From assembly GCF_002078875.1 (NCBI RefSeq), contig NC_034421.1, forward strand, positions 939,955-1,003,954: a DNA stretch of 64,000 nt, in the 5' to 3' direction. Under the pieces are notes generated by a model. The model was not told where the DNA came from. It did no database searches and saw only the letters and a program-made list of their open reading frames with translations. This DNA is from Numida meleagris (taxonomy: Eukaryota; Chordata; Aves; Galliformes; Numididae). How positions within the stretch are numbered: position 1 is the first letter of the stretch; every line of letters starts with the position of its first letter. Shown in pieces: positions 24,401 to 35,900 of this stretch. A program made the translations under genes and the position numbers.

Positions 24401-27400
24401 GTAGTTCCCTTCTGATTTCTGACATTCCTCCAAAAGTTTTGGTGTGTGTATGTGTCACTGTTTGTCCAGCAGGAGAGATGGAGTACGGATTGTGCACTGT
24501 GACTACAGCAGGTCTGTCAGTATGCACCCACCTTCTAACCACGTTAGTCTCTTTCGATAAAAACATGCTCTGGACTAGGAGGGACTTGCAGGACAGCCTT
24601 TTCAGCTTCTTGTAGGTTTGTAAAAGAACTGGTCTGACTGTTACACAGTCTCGGCAGATACTGTTGCCCTCAATGCAGTGTATTCTGAGCACTTAATATG
24701 CAAAACAACAATAGCAAGAAAGTATTCTTTTGCAGTATGGTCTGCTTATGATGCAAGCAAGATGACTGGTGTGTTAATGAACAGCTATGTCTGGCAGTAT
24801 TTAAGCAAAGGTCTTCTTGGTTCTCAGCTTTGTTGCCGTAGGATACAGAAAGATAGTTGGTGGAGATGTTGAAAATTGAAAACTCCCCAGAAAGGCTGAC
24901 GTGCAAGTCAGTCAGCACGAGGTTCTGCTTCTCTCTGCTAGACTTCACAACAGATGTGCCTTAGCTATTTAATATATTTGGTAAAGGTTTTAAGATGAAC
25001 TTACAATAGAAGTTGTGTAAAAGCAGCGTCAAATTCAGTGTTACCGTTTTAGATGTTGCTGCTGAAGAGGAATGCCGATATCCAGGGCACTGCACGTTTG
25101 CATATTGCCAAGAGGAGATAGATGTATGGACACTGGAGCGCAAAGGAGCTTTTAGTCGAGAAGCTCTTTTTGGAGGAAATGGAAAGATCAACTTTACTGT
25201 GTCTCGACTTCTTCAAGAACATCATGGATTCTTTATGTTTCTTTGTGAGGTGCTGCTTTATCTCTAATGATATAATAAAAAGTGTAATAGGTAATGTAAT
25301 TATCCTGTGAGAAATGCTTCTGCTCGTGACTAACTTGTAAATTTTGAAATACGCGTTCAGTAATAATCTGACTAGCTTTGAAGTAAAGACTAGTTGAAGT
25401 CTATGATAAAATACTTAAGGTGAGGTAGACTTCTAAATATATTTAAATAAATACTCTATAATTACTTTTTTTTTTGTATTCCAGAAATGTTTTGATCATA
25501 AACCCAGAATAATAAGCAAAAGGAACAAGGATAATTCATCTTCTTGTTCTCACCCTGCTATGCATGACTTTGAAGATAACAAGTACGTCTGAAATAACTC
25601 TCTCTTTAAATTTCAAATTAGAAGCAAAGATTTCAGGGCGTTTTGGGATATTGATTTTTCATTTCTTACTTATTGATAATTTCTTGCTTCCTTGCTTAAC
25701 TGACTGTGGTGCTTTTGACAGTATGGCTAAGACAAACTTACTGAACAAGGATTGCCCCGTGTAACTAAATGATGAGTCAGCTATGTCTTTGTCAGTGCAT
25801 TCAGAATCAGTGGTATCTGTGCTCATGTTTGTGAGTTTGTTAGCAACTTGTCTACTTGGTGAGCTGCATTGGTGTAATTATGTGCATGGTGCTGAATTTA
25901 TGTAGAATTTTGTTCTTTCTTCAGTCTGTTTCGCTTATTCTGCTTGAGTTTTAACCCAGTCAGTTAAGTACAGGTTTACCTTAATTACGTGAAATTAATT
26001 ACCTGAATTAGACCGTAGGTCTTGATAATTCAATTCACACAAAGCAATGTGACAAAAGTCTCTTTAATTATTCTTTGAAAGGTAAAAAAATTTCATAGCA
26101 GTACTCGTGGATTTTTGGTACTACGTACGCTTAAATTTTTATATGACAGAAATGGAAGTGGGAGCGTTTTAATTGCTTTATTTGTGCTCCAATTCCCTAC
26201 ATTGAGGAAATACCATAGCCATAAGAGCAAGGCTTTTACTGTGTGCATCAACTCTTTCATTAATGATGTTTTAAAAAAAGAATAATTTCTTGTGTTTGTA
26301 ATGAAAATAGAATATATACTTGAAAGTGAATGTGATACGCTTTGCCGCTTGGAAACCAATGATCCAGTTGGATTGGATTCGGTAATGCTTTGCAGAAGAG
26401 GAAGCTCTTGATTTCACAAGAGTACTGATTTGTAATGTTGGTTTAGTCAGACTAGAAACAATAATTAGGTGCTACTTCTTTTGGAAACTGCTGGTTTCAA
26501 GTAAGTGTTACAAAGGCATTTGAGTACATTTTTTTGCCACACATTAAGTCATTCTAAGACATATCTAAGACTGACTCATCGTTAAACAGGTGCCTTGTCC
26601 ACATTTTGCGAGAAACTATGGTGAAGTATTCCAAAATTCGCCCTTTTCAAGTTCGGTGTCAGCTTGACCTGTGCAGACATGAGGTACATTATGGCTGCTT
26701 AAGAGAGGATAAATGCTTTTATGCTCACAGTCTGGTAGAGCTTAAAGTCTGGATAATGCAAAAGGAAACAGGTATGTTTAACAGAATGCGCGCCTTGCTC
26801 CTCATTTTATTCTGCTGCTTTTTCCTTCTCTCAACTCCTGAAAGTAGCAACCTGGGGAAGGTGCATTCACTTCCAGTCTGCTGAAACCTTTCGTAATGGC
26901 GTGTTAGAGAAATGGTCGTGTAAGTAGGGTACAGAGTGTTGATGAGTTTACTCGCTATTCAAGATTACAAAGGTTTTAATAATAAAAACTGTCAAACAGC
27001 CTATTATCATCTGATACTTCCTTTTCTTGAAAGGAGATAAAATCATAAATCTCACGTGGTTATTAAATCCAAGTCAAACCAGATTTGTTCTTATTTCTAA
27101 ACATTCACAGTTTGGAAGGTCTTGATCGAAGATCTTCATGGAGCACTGGGGGGAAAAAAAAACTTGGAGTATTTTATTTATGCCATTGTTCCAACCCATC
27201 TCCGTGTACAAGAACCTTGTTTTCTCTGTAGTTTTCATTTAGCTTAGTGCTGATCTGGTATTCTTAAGTAGTAAGCCAGACCGTAATGCTTTTAGGTAGG
27301 CACCCTGTCTCTCAGTAGTCAATACGTTTAGTCAGTTAACTGCTTAGTCAGTTTTTCTGTTCTTGTTTATACAGGATGTTTAGAGTGCTTTTTTTTTTTT

Positions 27401-30400
27401 GTTCTTGCTGGTTTTTGTTGGCTGCTTTGAAGATAACAGATTTCAATACTTTATTTCTAGCTGATGTCCTTTGAAGTATATGTCTCTGTACTCATATGCC
27501 CTTCCTTGGTCATAAGTTCAAAACTCTTCCTAATCTTTTTGATTTAAAATTTAAAATAATCAATGAACTGTTGGCAATAAACAGTTTGTGGCCCAGCAAA
27601 GTCGCTTATTCGTTCTGCTTTGCTCTGTATGACTGTACTTTACTTAAGTAGTTGTGCTGGATCATCGTGATGCACAGAGCAAAAAGGAAGCTTGGCAATC
27701 CCCATGCAGTGCAGCGTTGCTGGCATTTTTTCCCCTTTCTGCCTTTATCCTTCAGTTTACCTAGATTTTTGTACCAGTGTGATAACAGAAGATGTCACAC
27801 AGACGTGAAAACTGTGGGGTAAGGAAGTCAGAAAGAGATAAGAGGTGACTGTTTCTGTGCAGATTTCCAGTCTGTCTCTCCTGAGCTGAGCCTGAGGTCT
27901 CTGTGTGAAAATGAAACAGTTATTTTCTGTTCTTACCCGCTGCCCCTACAAAGTCAAGTATAGCAAATACTTACTCTGTAATTTCTATTTTGAAGTAAGG
28001 GTTAGGTTCTCCAAGAAACTTGTTTTGCCACAAAAGGATGTGTTTTATTTTTGGAAGGATATGTTTGCACTGCCCACATCCTTCCCAAAGTCAGTTAAAG
28101 CTCTGGCTCTTATTCTGATTCTGGTTCTCTGCTCTCAGAATGAGGCTTCTCTTCTGAGTGTAAGGTGTGGGAAGAAAACAAATTCTACCTCAGGAAAGAA
28201 ACATTTTACCAACCCTCAAGTCCAAACACAGATGATAGTCCCTGTGGGTGTGGAATTACAGTAATAACTGTTACAGTATGTGAGAATGCTGTATAGCTCC
28301 AATAGGAACCTTAGCCAGAATAGCTGTAAGAATGGCCTTCCTGAAACAAAGCTTAATTAATAGGGCTTGCTTAAGATGTTTTTGAAGAAGACAGAGGCGA
28401 TCTAGTTTCTGTCTGCTGGTATTGTGGATAGTTTTTTTGTGGTCTATAATCAAACGCAGGTTTTCTAACGAGATTGGCAGAGGATATGTTCACAGAAATT
28501 ACGTTTACACAAATACTCAGAGATGCATCTTTACATATTTGGACAATCTGTGATTTAAAAAAATTCCATGTTTGCTTTTTAATGTAATGTTATATACTAC
28601 ATTTATGTTTTGCAGGTGAGATTCTTAAGTATGCATGTATGTGGATGTATATATGTAAATAAACGTTTGGGACTTGGGTAGCACAGCAGTTTGAGCATGC
28701 CTGAAATTTTAGAATTGTTGTAAGTGCTTATGAACTTTTTGCTTTCCTTTAAAGGTATTTCGCATGATACTATTGTTCAAGAATCAAAGAAATATTGGCA
28801 GAACATGGAAGCTAGTGCACATGGATCACAGGTACTTTCATTTTGCCTTGAAACTAATCCTGTAGCAGCTTTGGGTTTTTTTGGTCTGTGTATAATGTAG
28901 TATATTTTAGAAATTGCTTACTTGTAATGTTCCCCAAACAAACTTTCACTGTAAGCTTTCCTTACACCACTTACACTTAAAATGCCTGCTTTTCTTCAAC
29001 ACAATTCCTTTTTTACTTTGCATATTCTGTCGTTGGTGAAACGGGAAAACTAAACACCATTTCAGAGGCAGCTGCCACAGGGCAATTAATTATCTTTCCA
29101 ATATGTTGGACTTTTATATGTTCAGTTTATACATCATATTATCACAACTTCTGGCTGCATATGCCTAAATCAGAAATAAGTTAAGTGAAAATGCGTTCTT
29201 TAAAAAAATGTCTAGATTTGAAATTTCAGGCTAAACTATTACAAGGCATGTAGTGTAATGGCAGCTTATGGACATATGTGGTAAACTTTTATCACAGGGG
29301 ATAATTCATAATTACATATGGATTTCTTTGCAGACACAAAATACCTTTTGTTGTTGTTGTTGTTGTTTTTTGTGTAAGATCCTTGGGAACCAAATGAAAT
29401 ATGGATCACTTAATTTGAAGATGAAGTTTGTTTGTGGTCAGTGCTGGAGAAATGGTCAAGTTAATGAGCCAGACAGAAACAAAAAATACTGCAGTGCAAA
29501 GGCAAGACACCCGTAAGTAAGACAGAGCAGCGAAAATTTTGCCTTTTTGTCAGCTGTTTAAAATCTCTTTTGGAAAAATGTGTTACTTTGTTAAGAAAAG
29601 AGATCATACAAGGAATTAAAAAGAGCATATTGAAGCATAATAGAGTTTCTAGTAAAATTCAGTTAACTCCCAACTAGAAGGGCGAAGGCTTTATGCATAA
29701 ACACTCTAGGCTTTCCTGGTACTGCTTCGATCTGCGTAGCATGTCTTTGGTTAGTATTGCTTCTTTTCATTGAACGCCTCCGTTTTTATCCAGGTGGACC
29801 AAAGATCGCCGTGTGGTGCTTGTAATGTCTAACGAACGCAAGAAGTGGATGACCATTCGTCCCCTTCCTGCAAAGAAACAAGTGCCTCTGCAATTTGATG
29901 TATGTTAACCTAAAAATAACCTTTTGGGTTAAGAAAACTGGGTAACTGTAAAATATCAGCAACTGGCCTGATTTCATCAGTTCTGCAGAAATTCCCAGGG
30001 GAACTGGTGGAGATCTGCTAATAGTGTTTCTCTAGAGTTCAGCCTTAACCTGTGAGATCAGTCCTTTCACATTCGCAAAGCCCTCTCTCATCCGCAGAAG
30101 TTAATCACTTTAAAAGTGCTTTAACTAAATTCTAATTATTTACAGTAGATATCTCAGAAATCTTTCAAACACCCGTGTGGTCTGGTAATGTGATAAAAGG
30201 TAAAAAGCGGGCCTGGTGTTTGCATCTAACCGTTTACATTTTGAACTACAGTAACCTTATAGAACAGGCATGGATTTGCATTTCATGTAATATAAATGTC
30301 TGACTGGGAGGAGAACACTTAACTAGACTTCAAAAAAAATCTGCTATCACCGTTTTTACTTTATATTCATGGAGAATATATTTTTAATTCATATTCTAGT

Positions 30401-33139
30401 TGTGCAATCATATTGCTTCAGGCAAGAAATGTCAGTATGATGGGAACTGCTCATTTGCTCACAGTCCTGAGGAGAGAGAGATGTGGACATATATGAAGGA
30501 GAACAGCAGTAAGTAAAGAAGTAAAGATTAAAGCAATGCTGTAAATCTAACTGTGCTGCTCTTCATTTTTGTTCCTCAGTAACTTTTTAATCCACTTTCT
30601 TTTGCTACCTTTTGTAGTTGGCCTTGCAGTCACTTAATTTATTTTAATAAGCCCTGCCTGGCTGAGTATTCGAAAATAGTATTAAATAAAAATAGCTGCA
30701 TTAAATATTTATAACCTGAATTGTATTTTAATAACAAAGTAGTTTGCATTATATTTTTGAAGTGTTAGAAGTAGCATATTGGTCCATGGAGCAAGTTACC
30801 AAGTAATCTTTACTTTGTTTGTCTGTTAGAAATACGTAACATGTTGCTTTCCTCGGTATGGGTGGAAATGGGTCTTGGCAAGTAGCCAGAGATTCATGTT
30901 GCTCTTGGTTCTTATCTCTAAACTGTGTAACCCTCTACACCATGTCCTTCTTTTTTTCTTCTTAAAATAGGTGGGGACGGAATTATGCTTGCAAACTCAG
31001 TCATTTATCTAGTATTCTGACTTTTGCCTTAATTGCTAATTACTTATTTTAGCTTCTGCTCTCATTAGTTCAAGACTTGGAGCAGTTGTATGACATATGG
31101 CTAAAAAGTCAAAAACCAGAAAAAGGAGATGATACAGCTGCTCAGGCAAATAAAGAAAATGGGAAGCAAATCCACATGCCAACTGACTATGCTGAAGTAA
31201 CAGTAAGTAATCATGGGTGTAATTCTAAAGTCACACTTCGTTTTTTCCTCCCCAGTCAGTAATGTACTGTTGTCCTTACTCTCCTGGTGCTCTCTTAGCT
31301 CACGGCTAGCTACGCTAAATGCACAATTTCACTGAGACTGTAAAGCAGTTCTCCCGAATCCTCGAAAGCCAGTGGAAATCATAAACTTCAGGTGTTGTTT
31401 AAATAACTGTATCCAAGCTAAGCAGCAATTTGTAGGCTGATATAAAGAAAACGTTTAAAATGTGTTAGGAACAGTTCTGTGCTAGTAAAATTCAATTCTC
31501 AATGTGTTGTTTTCAAACTCCCTGTTAAACAGGTGGATTTCCACTGTTGGATGTGTGGGAAGAACTGTAATAGTGAGAAACAATGGCAGGGTCACATTTC
31601 TTCTGAAAAGCATAAAGAGAAGGTTTTCCACACAGAAGATGATCAGAACTGCTGGCAGTATCGCTTTCCAACCGGATGTTTTAGCATTTGTGATAGGTAT
31701 GTGCTTTCTAAGATTTATGTATTTTGTAAACTGAAAAATTCCACTTCATAGTATAAATAATTAGTGCCATTGCAAGTTTGAACACACGGTGTTCCAGTAT
31801 GTCTTTTCTTGCATATATCTTTCAACAAGAAGGTAAGTAATTAACAGTATTTGAACATGTGCAGTTTGAGGCTGAAAACTGACAAGCTTCCTAATGCTGG
31901 AACCCAATGAACTGTTTGTGTGATCTTCCTAAAGGGCCACAAGTTTACAGCAGCAGGGAAAAAACTTGTCTAAAAAAATACTGTTAGTAAGCTTACTTAG
32001 ACATCTGCCTTCCATTACCCATGGAACACAAGAACAGTTTCTAGTTGAACAGTGTAATTGGAGCTTTAAGGCAAGTAGAACTCTTATTGGCACAGCCTGC
32101 TGTTTTTTCCCAGCACTGGTTGTTCATTTTGCTGCTCCCTTTAATCCTTAATGCAGCCTGTTTACCTGACTGCAGTAGATTTTGGTAAGACTGTTGGCAT
32201 TTCTTGGTACTATTGCAATTTTATTGGAAGGTGAAAAACTTTGAAATCTGCATTCTGGCGTTAAAAGCTCATTTTGCCAATTCCTAAACCTTTTCCATTT
32301 GGTATCTTAATGATTTTGGATTTTTTAAAGATCTTGAGAGACTGCATAGCATACCGAGCAAGTTATTAGGTGTGTGCAGGCTTTGTGTGGTAGTTTATGT
32401 GCCTCATTTACTGCATTTTTAGTAACATTCTAAATTTGATGTTTTGAACGCTAACAGAGCTCAGATACACAATATAAAGTGAATATCAACTGGTATGCTT
32501 ACCACTTAAAAGAAAAATTCTAGAACAAAATGAATTCCTGAGTCATGCTGAATACTCCAAAACCAACTTTAGTTAGCAAAAGAAAATTAATGGAATTTCT
32601 AAAACAAAGGTAGTTCTGTAGCTTAGTGAACTAAATGTGAAGGTCAAATTATCAGTTAGATTAATACCTGAAGGAAATGAAAGATGTCAAGCATTAAATG
32701 ACTCAGAAAGGTATCACAAAGAAAAGAGGCGTCTCTTCTCCTCCGCAAATACTTGACAGCTTGGAAAGAAGAGTATAATCAAATGCTAAACAGTTAGTGT
32801 TATGTTATTAAAAATTAAGTGTTCTTCCAGTTGTTTCTATGTCCGTAAGAATCTATTGCATCTGAAAAACATGACCAGGGGAAAGTACCTAGATGTAACA
32901 GTTGTCATTGTAGTGCTACAAAAACACTGCTTGAAATCTGTCTTAACAGATATATGGCTGGTACTTGCACTGAGGGAAACAACTGTAAATTTGCCCATGG
33001 CAATGCAGAACTCCATGAGTGGGAAGAACGAAGACAAGTTTTAAGAATGAAGCTCAGCAAAGCAAGAAAAGACCACTTGATTGCTCCCAGTGATAATGAC
33101 TTTGGAAAATATAGTTTTTTGTTTAAAGGTTTAGACTAA
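12461..33139 (+). CDS. ZC3H7A: ZC3H7A, TPR and CCCH zinc-finger RNA-binding protein
   Basis: The joined coding exons give 984 residues, against about 971 in human, with clear similarity throughout. The start ATG at 12461 gives the family opening MSNVSEER. TPR-like helices span about residues 37-180. A serine-rich, acidic linker follows to about 450. A C/H-rich zinc-binding region then runs to the end, with a Cys-Cys-His-Cys cluster near 463-490 and CCCH-type fingers near 525-550, 635-665, 787-815 and 920-950. A matrin-like C2H2 finger (C872, C875) lies near 870-900. The ZC3H7A/B family is reported to bind microRNA precursor loops and to act in RNA metabolism. No frameshift or stop was seen. 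The neighbours TXNDC11 and SNN match human synteny, which separates this gene from its paralogue ZC3H7B. Confidence 0.96.
14895..14990 (-). mobile_element. CR1 LINE 3'-end fragment, antisense
   Basis: The stretch reads like the reverse complement of the avian CR1 3' end, with tagaatcatggaatggcttg followed by ttggaagggacc and gttccaacccccctgcc. It is heavily 5'-truncated and lies in the ZC3H7A intron after the exon ending at 14677. Confidence 0.85.
16775..17452 (+). other. ZC3H7A: Two 39-nt cassette exons of ZC3H7A
   Basis: Exons 16775-16813 and 17414-17452 each encode 13 residues (PPSNSVSSDVSTQ and IFSDTAIVFQSAK). Both begin and end in phase 0 and have good splice sites, so either could be skipped without changing frame. 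They fall in the low-complexity linker after the TPR region. The human protein appears shorter here by roughly one such segment. Confidence 0.7.
22193..23883 (+). other. ZC3H7A intron between the exons ending 22192 and starting 23884
   Basis: AT-rich non-coding sequence with no recognisable repeat family or gene. Confidence 0.5.
26772..28754 (+). other. ZC3H7A intron between the exons ending 26771 and starting 28755
   Basis: AT-rich. A chance open frame of 119 codons near 27.9-28.3 kb has no splice or homology support. Nothing else is recognised. Confidence 0.5.
29349..29373 (+). repeat. TTG trinucleotide run within a splice acceptor tract
   Basis: About seven TTG units followed by T6 lie within 30 bases upstream of the ZC3H7A exon starting at 29379. 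They supply most of its pyrimidine tract before the acceptor tgtgtaag. Confidence 0.85.
31697..32949 (+). other. Last ZC3H7A intron
   Basis: AT-rich non-coding sequence between the C2H2-finger exon and the terminal exon. No repeat or gene is recognised. Confidence 0.5.
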
Positions 33140-33867
33140 TACTGAGATGGCATACACACGTTACCAGCTGGAAGCATAAACCAGAAAAATTGACAATAAT
33201 CAAAAGCATGTGACAGAAAAGCTGCAGGTTTTCTGCTTTTATTGGCATATATTGTTCCTCCTGAACAGCAAAATATAGTAGATGTAGGGGAATTGAGTGG
33301 ACCTGTCTGTGCTGTCATGAAACAGAGCGGTGAATAAAATAAATCTGAAGTATTATGTACTCACTCACCTCCTGTTGGACAGGAAGTTAGGGAATAGAAG
33401 GGGGAGAGAGGTTGTGATGTCTAGGAAGCCCCCTAGTGTCAGTCCTTCAGCTGAAAAACTTACGGTATCAAGGTATTACGAACCAGTGTTACGGGCTAAG
33501 AAAATGATGGATGAATATTCTTCAGATCTTTTAATGGAGACGATTTGTTTAAAACAAAGTTTGCTACTTATCTATATGTAGGTTGCTAAAAAGAAGTTTC
33601 TTATTAAAGATTTTAAACAAAATAACCATTTAACTACAATAAGTGTTGAATGGGTATTTTTTCTCTATTTGTATGTTTCAATATAATTTACTGGGAAAGG
33701 ATCGTGGGAGGAAAAATGTATTAATTTTTGAAAATGAAGTAGTTAAAATTGTTTCTTGGTCTTTGCTGTTTAAATGATGATTTTGAAAGATTACACTTGT
33801 ATGTCAGTATTGTGTATTATTGTATGGACTAATGTTGCCTGTAATAAAGAGAACTTTACACAAAGCT
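33140..33867 (+). other. ZC3H7A: ZC3H7A 3' UTR and poly(A) signal
   Basis: The sequence after the TAA stop is AT-rich and non-coding. AATAAA at 33843-33848 is followed by a T-rich stretch, so cleavage is expected around 33865. No earlier canonical signal is better placed. Confidence 0.7.
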
Positions 33868-34978
33868 GTTTTCTGCATGTAGCCTCTCAGGACTGAGATC
33901 TTGTAAAAACAACCGATGGTTTCTTTGCCTGTTAGCGAACGCTTGAGCACCCGTCGCTAAAATCTAGGTTAGTTTCTGTGTCTCGGCTGCTTGTTTGCAG
34001 TTTGCTTTATCGTCATTATCTCCTTGGACTCATCCCATCACTGAGCTAACAGAAATGGCCCACGTGCTTGCAAAGCGAGAGGAGCGACGCGGAGCGGGAC
34101 GGGAGGCAGGCAGGCACCGCCATCCCAGCTGGAAGCAGGGGGCAGCGGCCCGGCCGCCCTCAGCTCTGGCAAGGGAGCCCGCACAGTCCTGTTGATCCTG
34201 AGCTCCTGTTCATTTCATTTTGGCTTCTTGCAGATCCGACATTGGCTTCGGTTTTGTGCTGATTCAGTTCTTTTGTTTAAGCAAACTTCTTTCAGTCAGT
34301 CACTAGAAATTGCTAAATTTGTTTGCTTTTTTTTTTTTTCTCCCTTTCACCTCTCCCTCCTCTCAAGAGCATTTTTAGTCACCTTTCTTGGTTTACGTGA
34401 TTAGAAGAGCTTTAAGAATGACTTCAGTAGCCTGAGTGTAGTCATTGGCCGTATGTTGTGTACGTGGAAGTGGCGGAGCCGAAGGTCGGGGCGGGCGGGG
34501 CGGGGCGCGGGGCCGCGCTCTGTGACCAACAGCGCGGAGTACTATGGACACTTATTTCTGTGACAAAGCCTGACTGTATCGTGTGCCTTTCTGAATTGTT
34601 CTCTCGGCTTTATGCTTTCGTTGTTCAATGTAAGTGCTCTGTAAATTATTGGAAGTAATTCTAGACAAAACTAAACATGAAACCCTTGTTCAGTACGCCG
34701 GTGTGAGCTCTCTGATTGCTGCACGGGCGGGACGCGGGGGAATCGCTGCGGGCAGGAGCCGAGCGAAGCCGCTCCCGAGCGCTTCTCCTCACTCAGGGCT
34801 GCGGGGGCTCGGACCGCTCCCGGCCGCCCCTGCGCCTGCTCGGCTCGGCGCTGCGTGGCGGCGGCGGGTTGGCGGGCGGCGGGCCCGCCCCGGGCGGCTG
34901 ACAGGCGGGCGGCAGGGAGACGTGTGCGAGCGGGAGCGGCCCGGTGTCCCGCGGCCCTCCCCGCCGCGCCCAGCGGCG
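33868..34978 (+). promoter_or_regulatory. ZC3H7A-TXNDC11 intergenic spacer and TXNDC11 promoter
   Basis: About 1.1 kb separates the ZC3H7A cleavage site from the TXNDC11 start codon. It turns GC-rich from about 34.44 kb, with a G-run cluster at 34488-34512 (ggggcgggcggggcggggcg, a potential SP1 and G-quadruplex element), and becomes a dense CpG island from 34.72 kb. The TXNDC11 transcription start should lie within the last 250 bases, but no TATA box marks it. Confidence 0.65.
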
Positions 34979-35900
34979 ATGTCGTTATGCGGCGGCCCCG
35001 GGCCCGGCCCCGCGGCTGCTCCGCGGCTGCGGCCTCGCGCCGCCCAGATGGCGCGGCGACCCGAGCTGTTGTGCGGCGCCGCCATCGTGCTGGGCTGCGC
35101 CTTCCTCGTCGCCCTCAAAGTCACCTGCAGGTAATGGCGGGGGAGCGGCGGGGCCGCCCGGGTGGTCGCGCCGCGGGGCCTGCGAGGACTCGGCGCGGCG
35201 GGCCCGGCGGGCGGAACGGGGCTGCCCGGCCCGGCCCGGAGCGGGGCGCCCTCCGAGCGCGGCCCCTCGCGCCGCTCTGGCCGCGCGCCGCCTCGCGCTC
35301 TACGGTCGGGCGCTGCGAGGCCGTGGCGGGGCGCGTGGTGGGCGCGTGGCCCGCGGAGCCGTCCCCGTGGCAACCGCGGGGCCCGGAGCCGGCCGGGCGC
35401 GGGGCCGCACGGAGCCGTGCGGGCGGGACGGAGGAGACGGCGATCCGAAGCCGCGGGTCTTCACCGGCCGCGTCGGGGAACGGCTTTTTCCTTCCCTCCG
35501 AGCGCCGCTCCGCTGCTGGACCCCGCGTCCGGAGCTCCTTGCGCGGAGGCCTCGGGCGCTGCCCACACGGACGGGAGGAGGGGAGCGGCTGCTGCTGGGC
35601 CGCCCGGCTCCGCGGCCCGGAGCGAGATCCGGGTGCCGCGGTGGAAGTTTGGGTGGAGGTGACTTCACTTCGCCTTAGGCCGTACCGCACCGCTTTAAGA
35701 ACATCTGCGCTTGGGGCGCGGGGCACGACGGGACCCGATGGCTTCCCCGTTGTGCGGGCTGCCCGCGCTCGGGGCTGCGCGGCCGCAGGGGCGGATCGTA
35801 GCGCGGCCCTCAGCGCCGGCACTCCGTGAGAGCGGTCCTTGGGGTGCGGAGTGCGCCCGGAACGCAGAGGGAGGCGGCGCTGGGCACAACGAGCGGGGTG
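34440..35900. promoter_or_regulatory. CpG island over TXNDC11 exon 1
   Basis: Very high GC and CpG density covers exon 1 and the first roughly 750 bases of intron 1. Long open frames in several registers on both strands here are a by-product of GC content. Confidence 0.8.

Larger units (their letters stand above)
8000..33867 (+). other. ZC3H7A: ZC3H7A exon map (24 exons)
   Basis: Exon 1 is non-coding and ends at 8103 (CAG|gtaggg); its start is not resolved. The other exons are 12425-12528, 13589-13628, 14480-14677, 15323-15481, 16590-16670, 16775-16813, 17414-17452, 17624-17654, 18109-18389, 20025-20232, 21174-21238, 22000-22192, 23884-24045, 25053-25249, 25485-25582, 26590-26771, 28755-28831, 29379-29512, 29794-29899, 30400-30508, 31069-31202, 31533-31696 and 32950 to the poly(A) site. 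Every intron has GT-AG ends and every codon phase closes. The 5' border of exon 2 could shift by three bases. Confidence 0.88.

Noticed and set aside
27905..28264. 119-codon open frame in a ZC3H7A intron
   Set aside because: Isolated, no splice phase fit to neighbouring exons and no recognisable protein features.
34789..35829. Multiple overlapping open frames of 120-320 codons around TXNDC11 exon 1
   Set aside because: Only the frame with the MSLCGG start and membrane segment matches TXNDC11. The others are GC artefacts.
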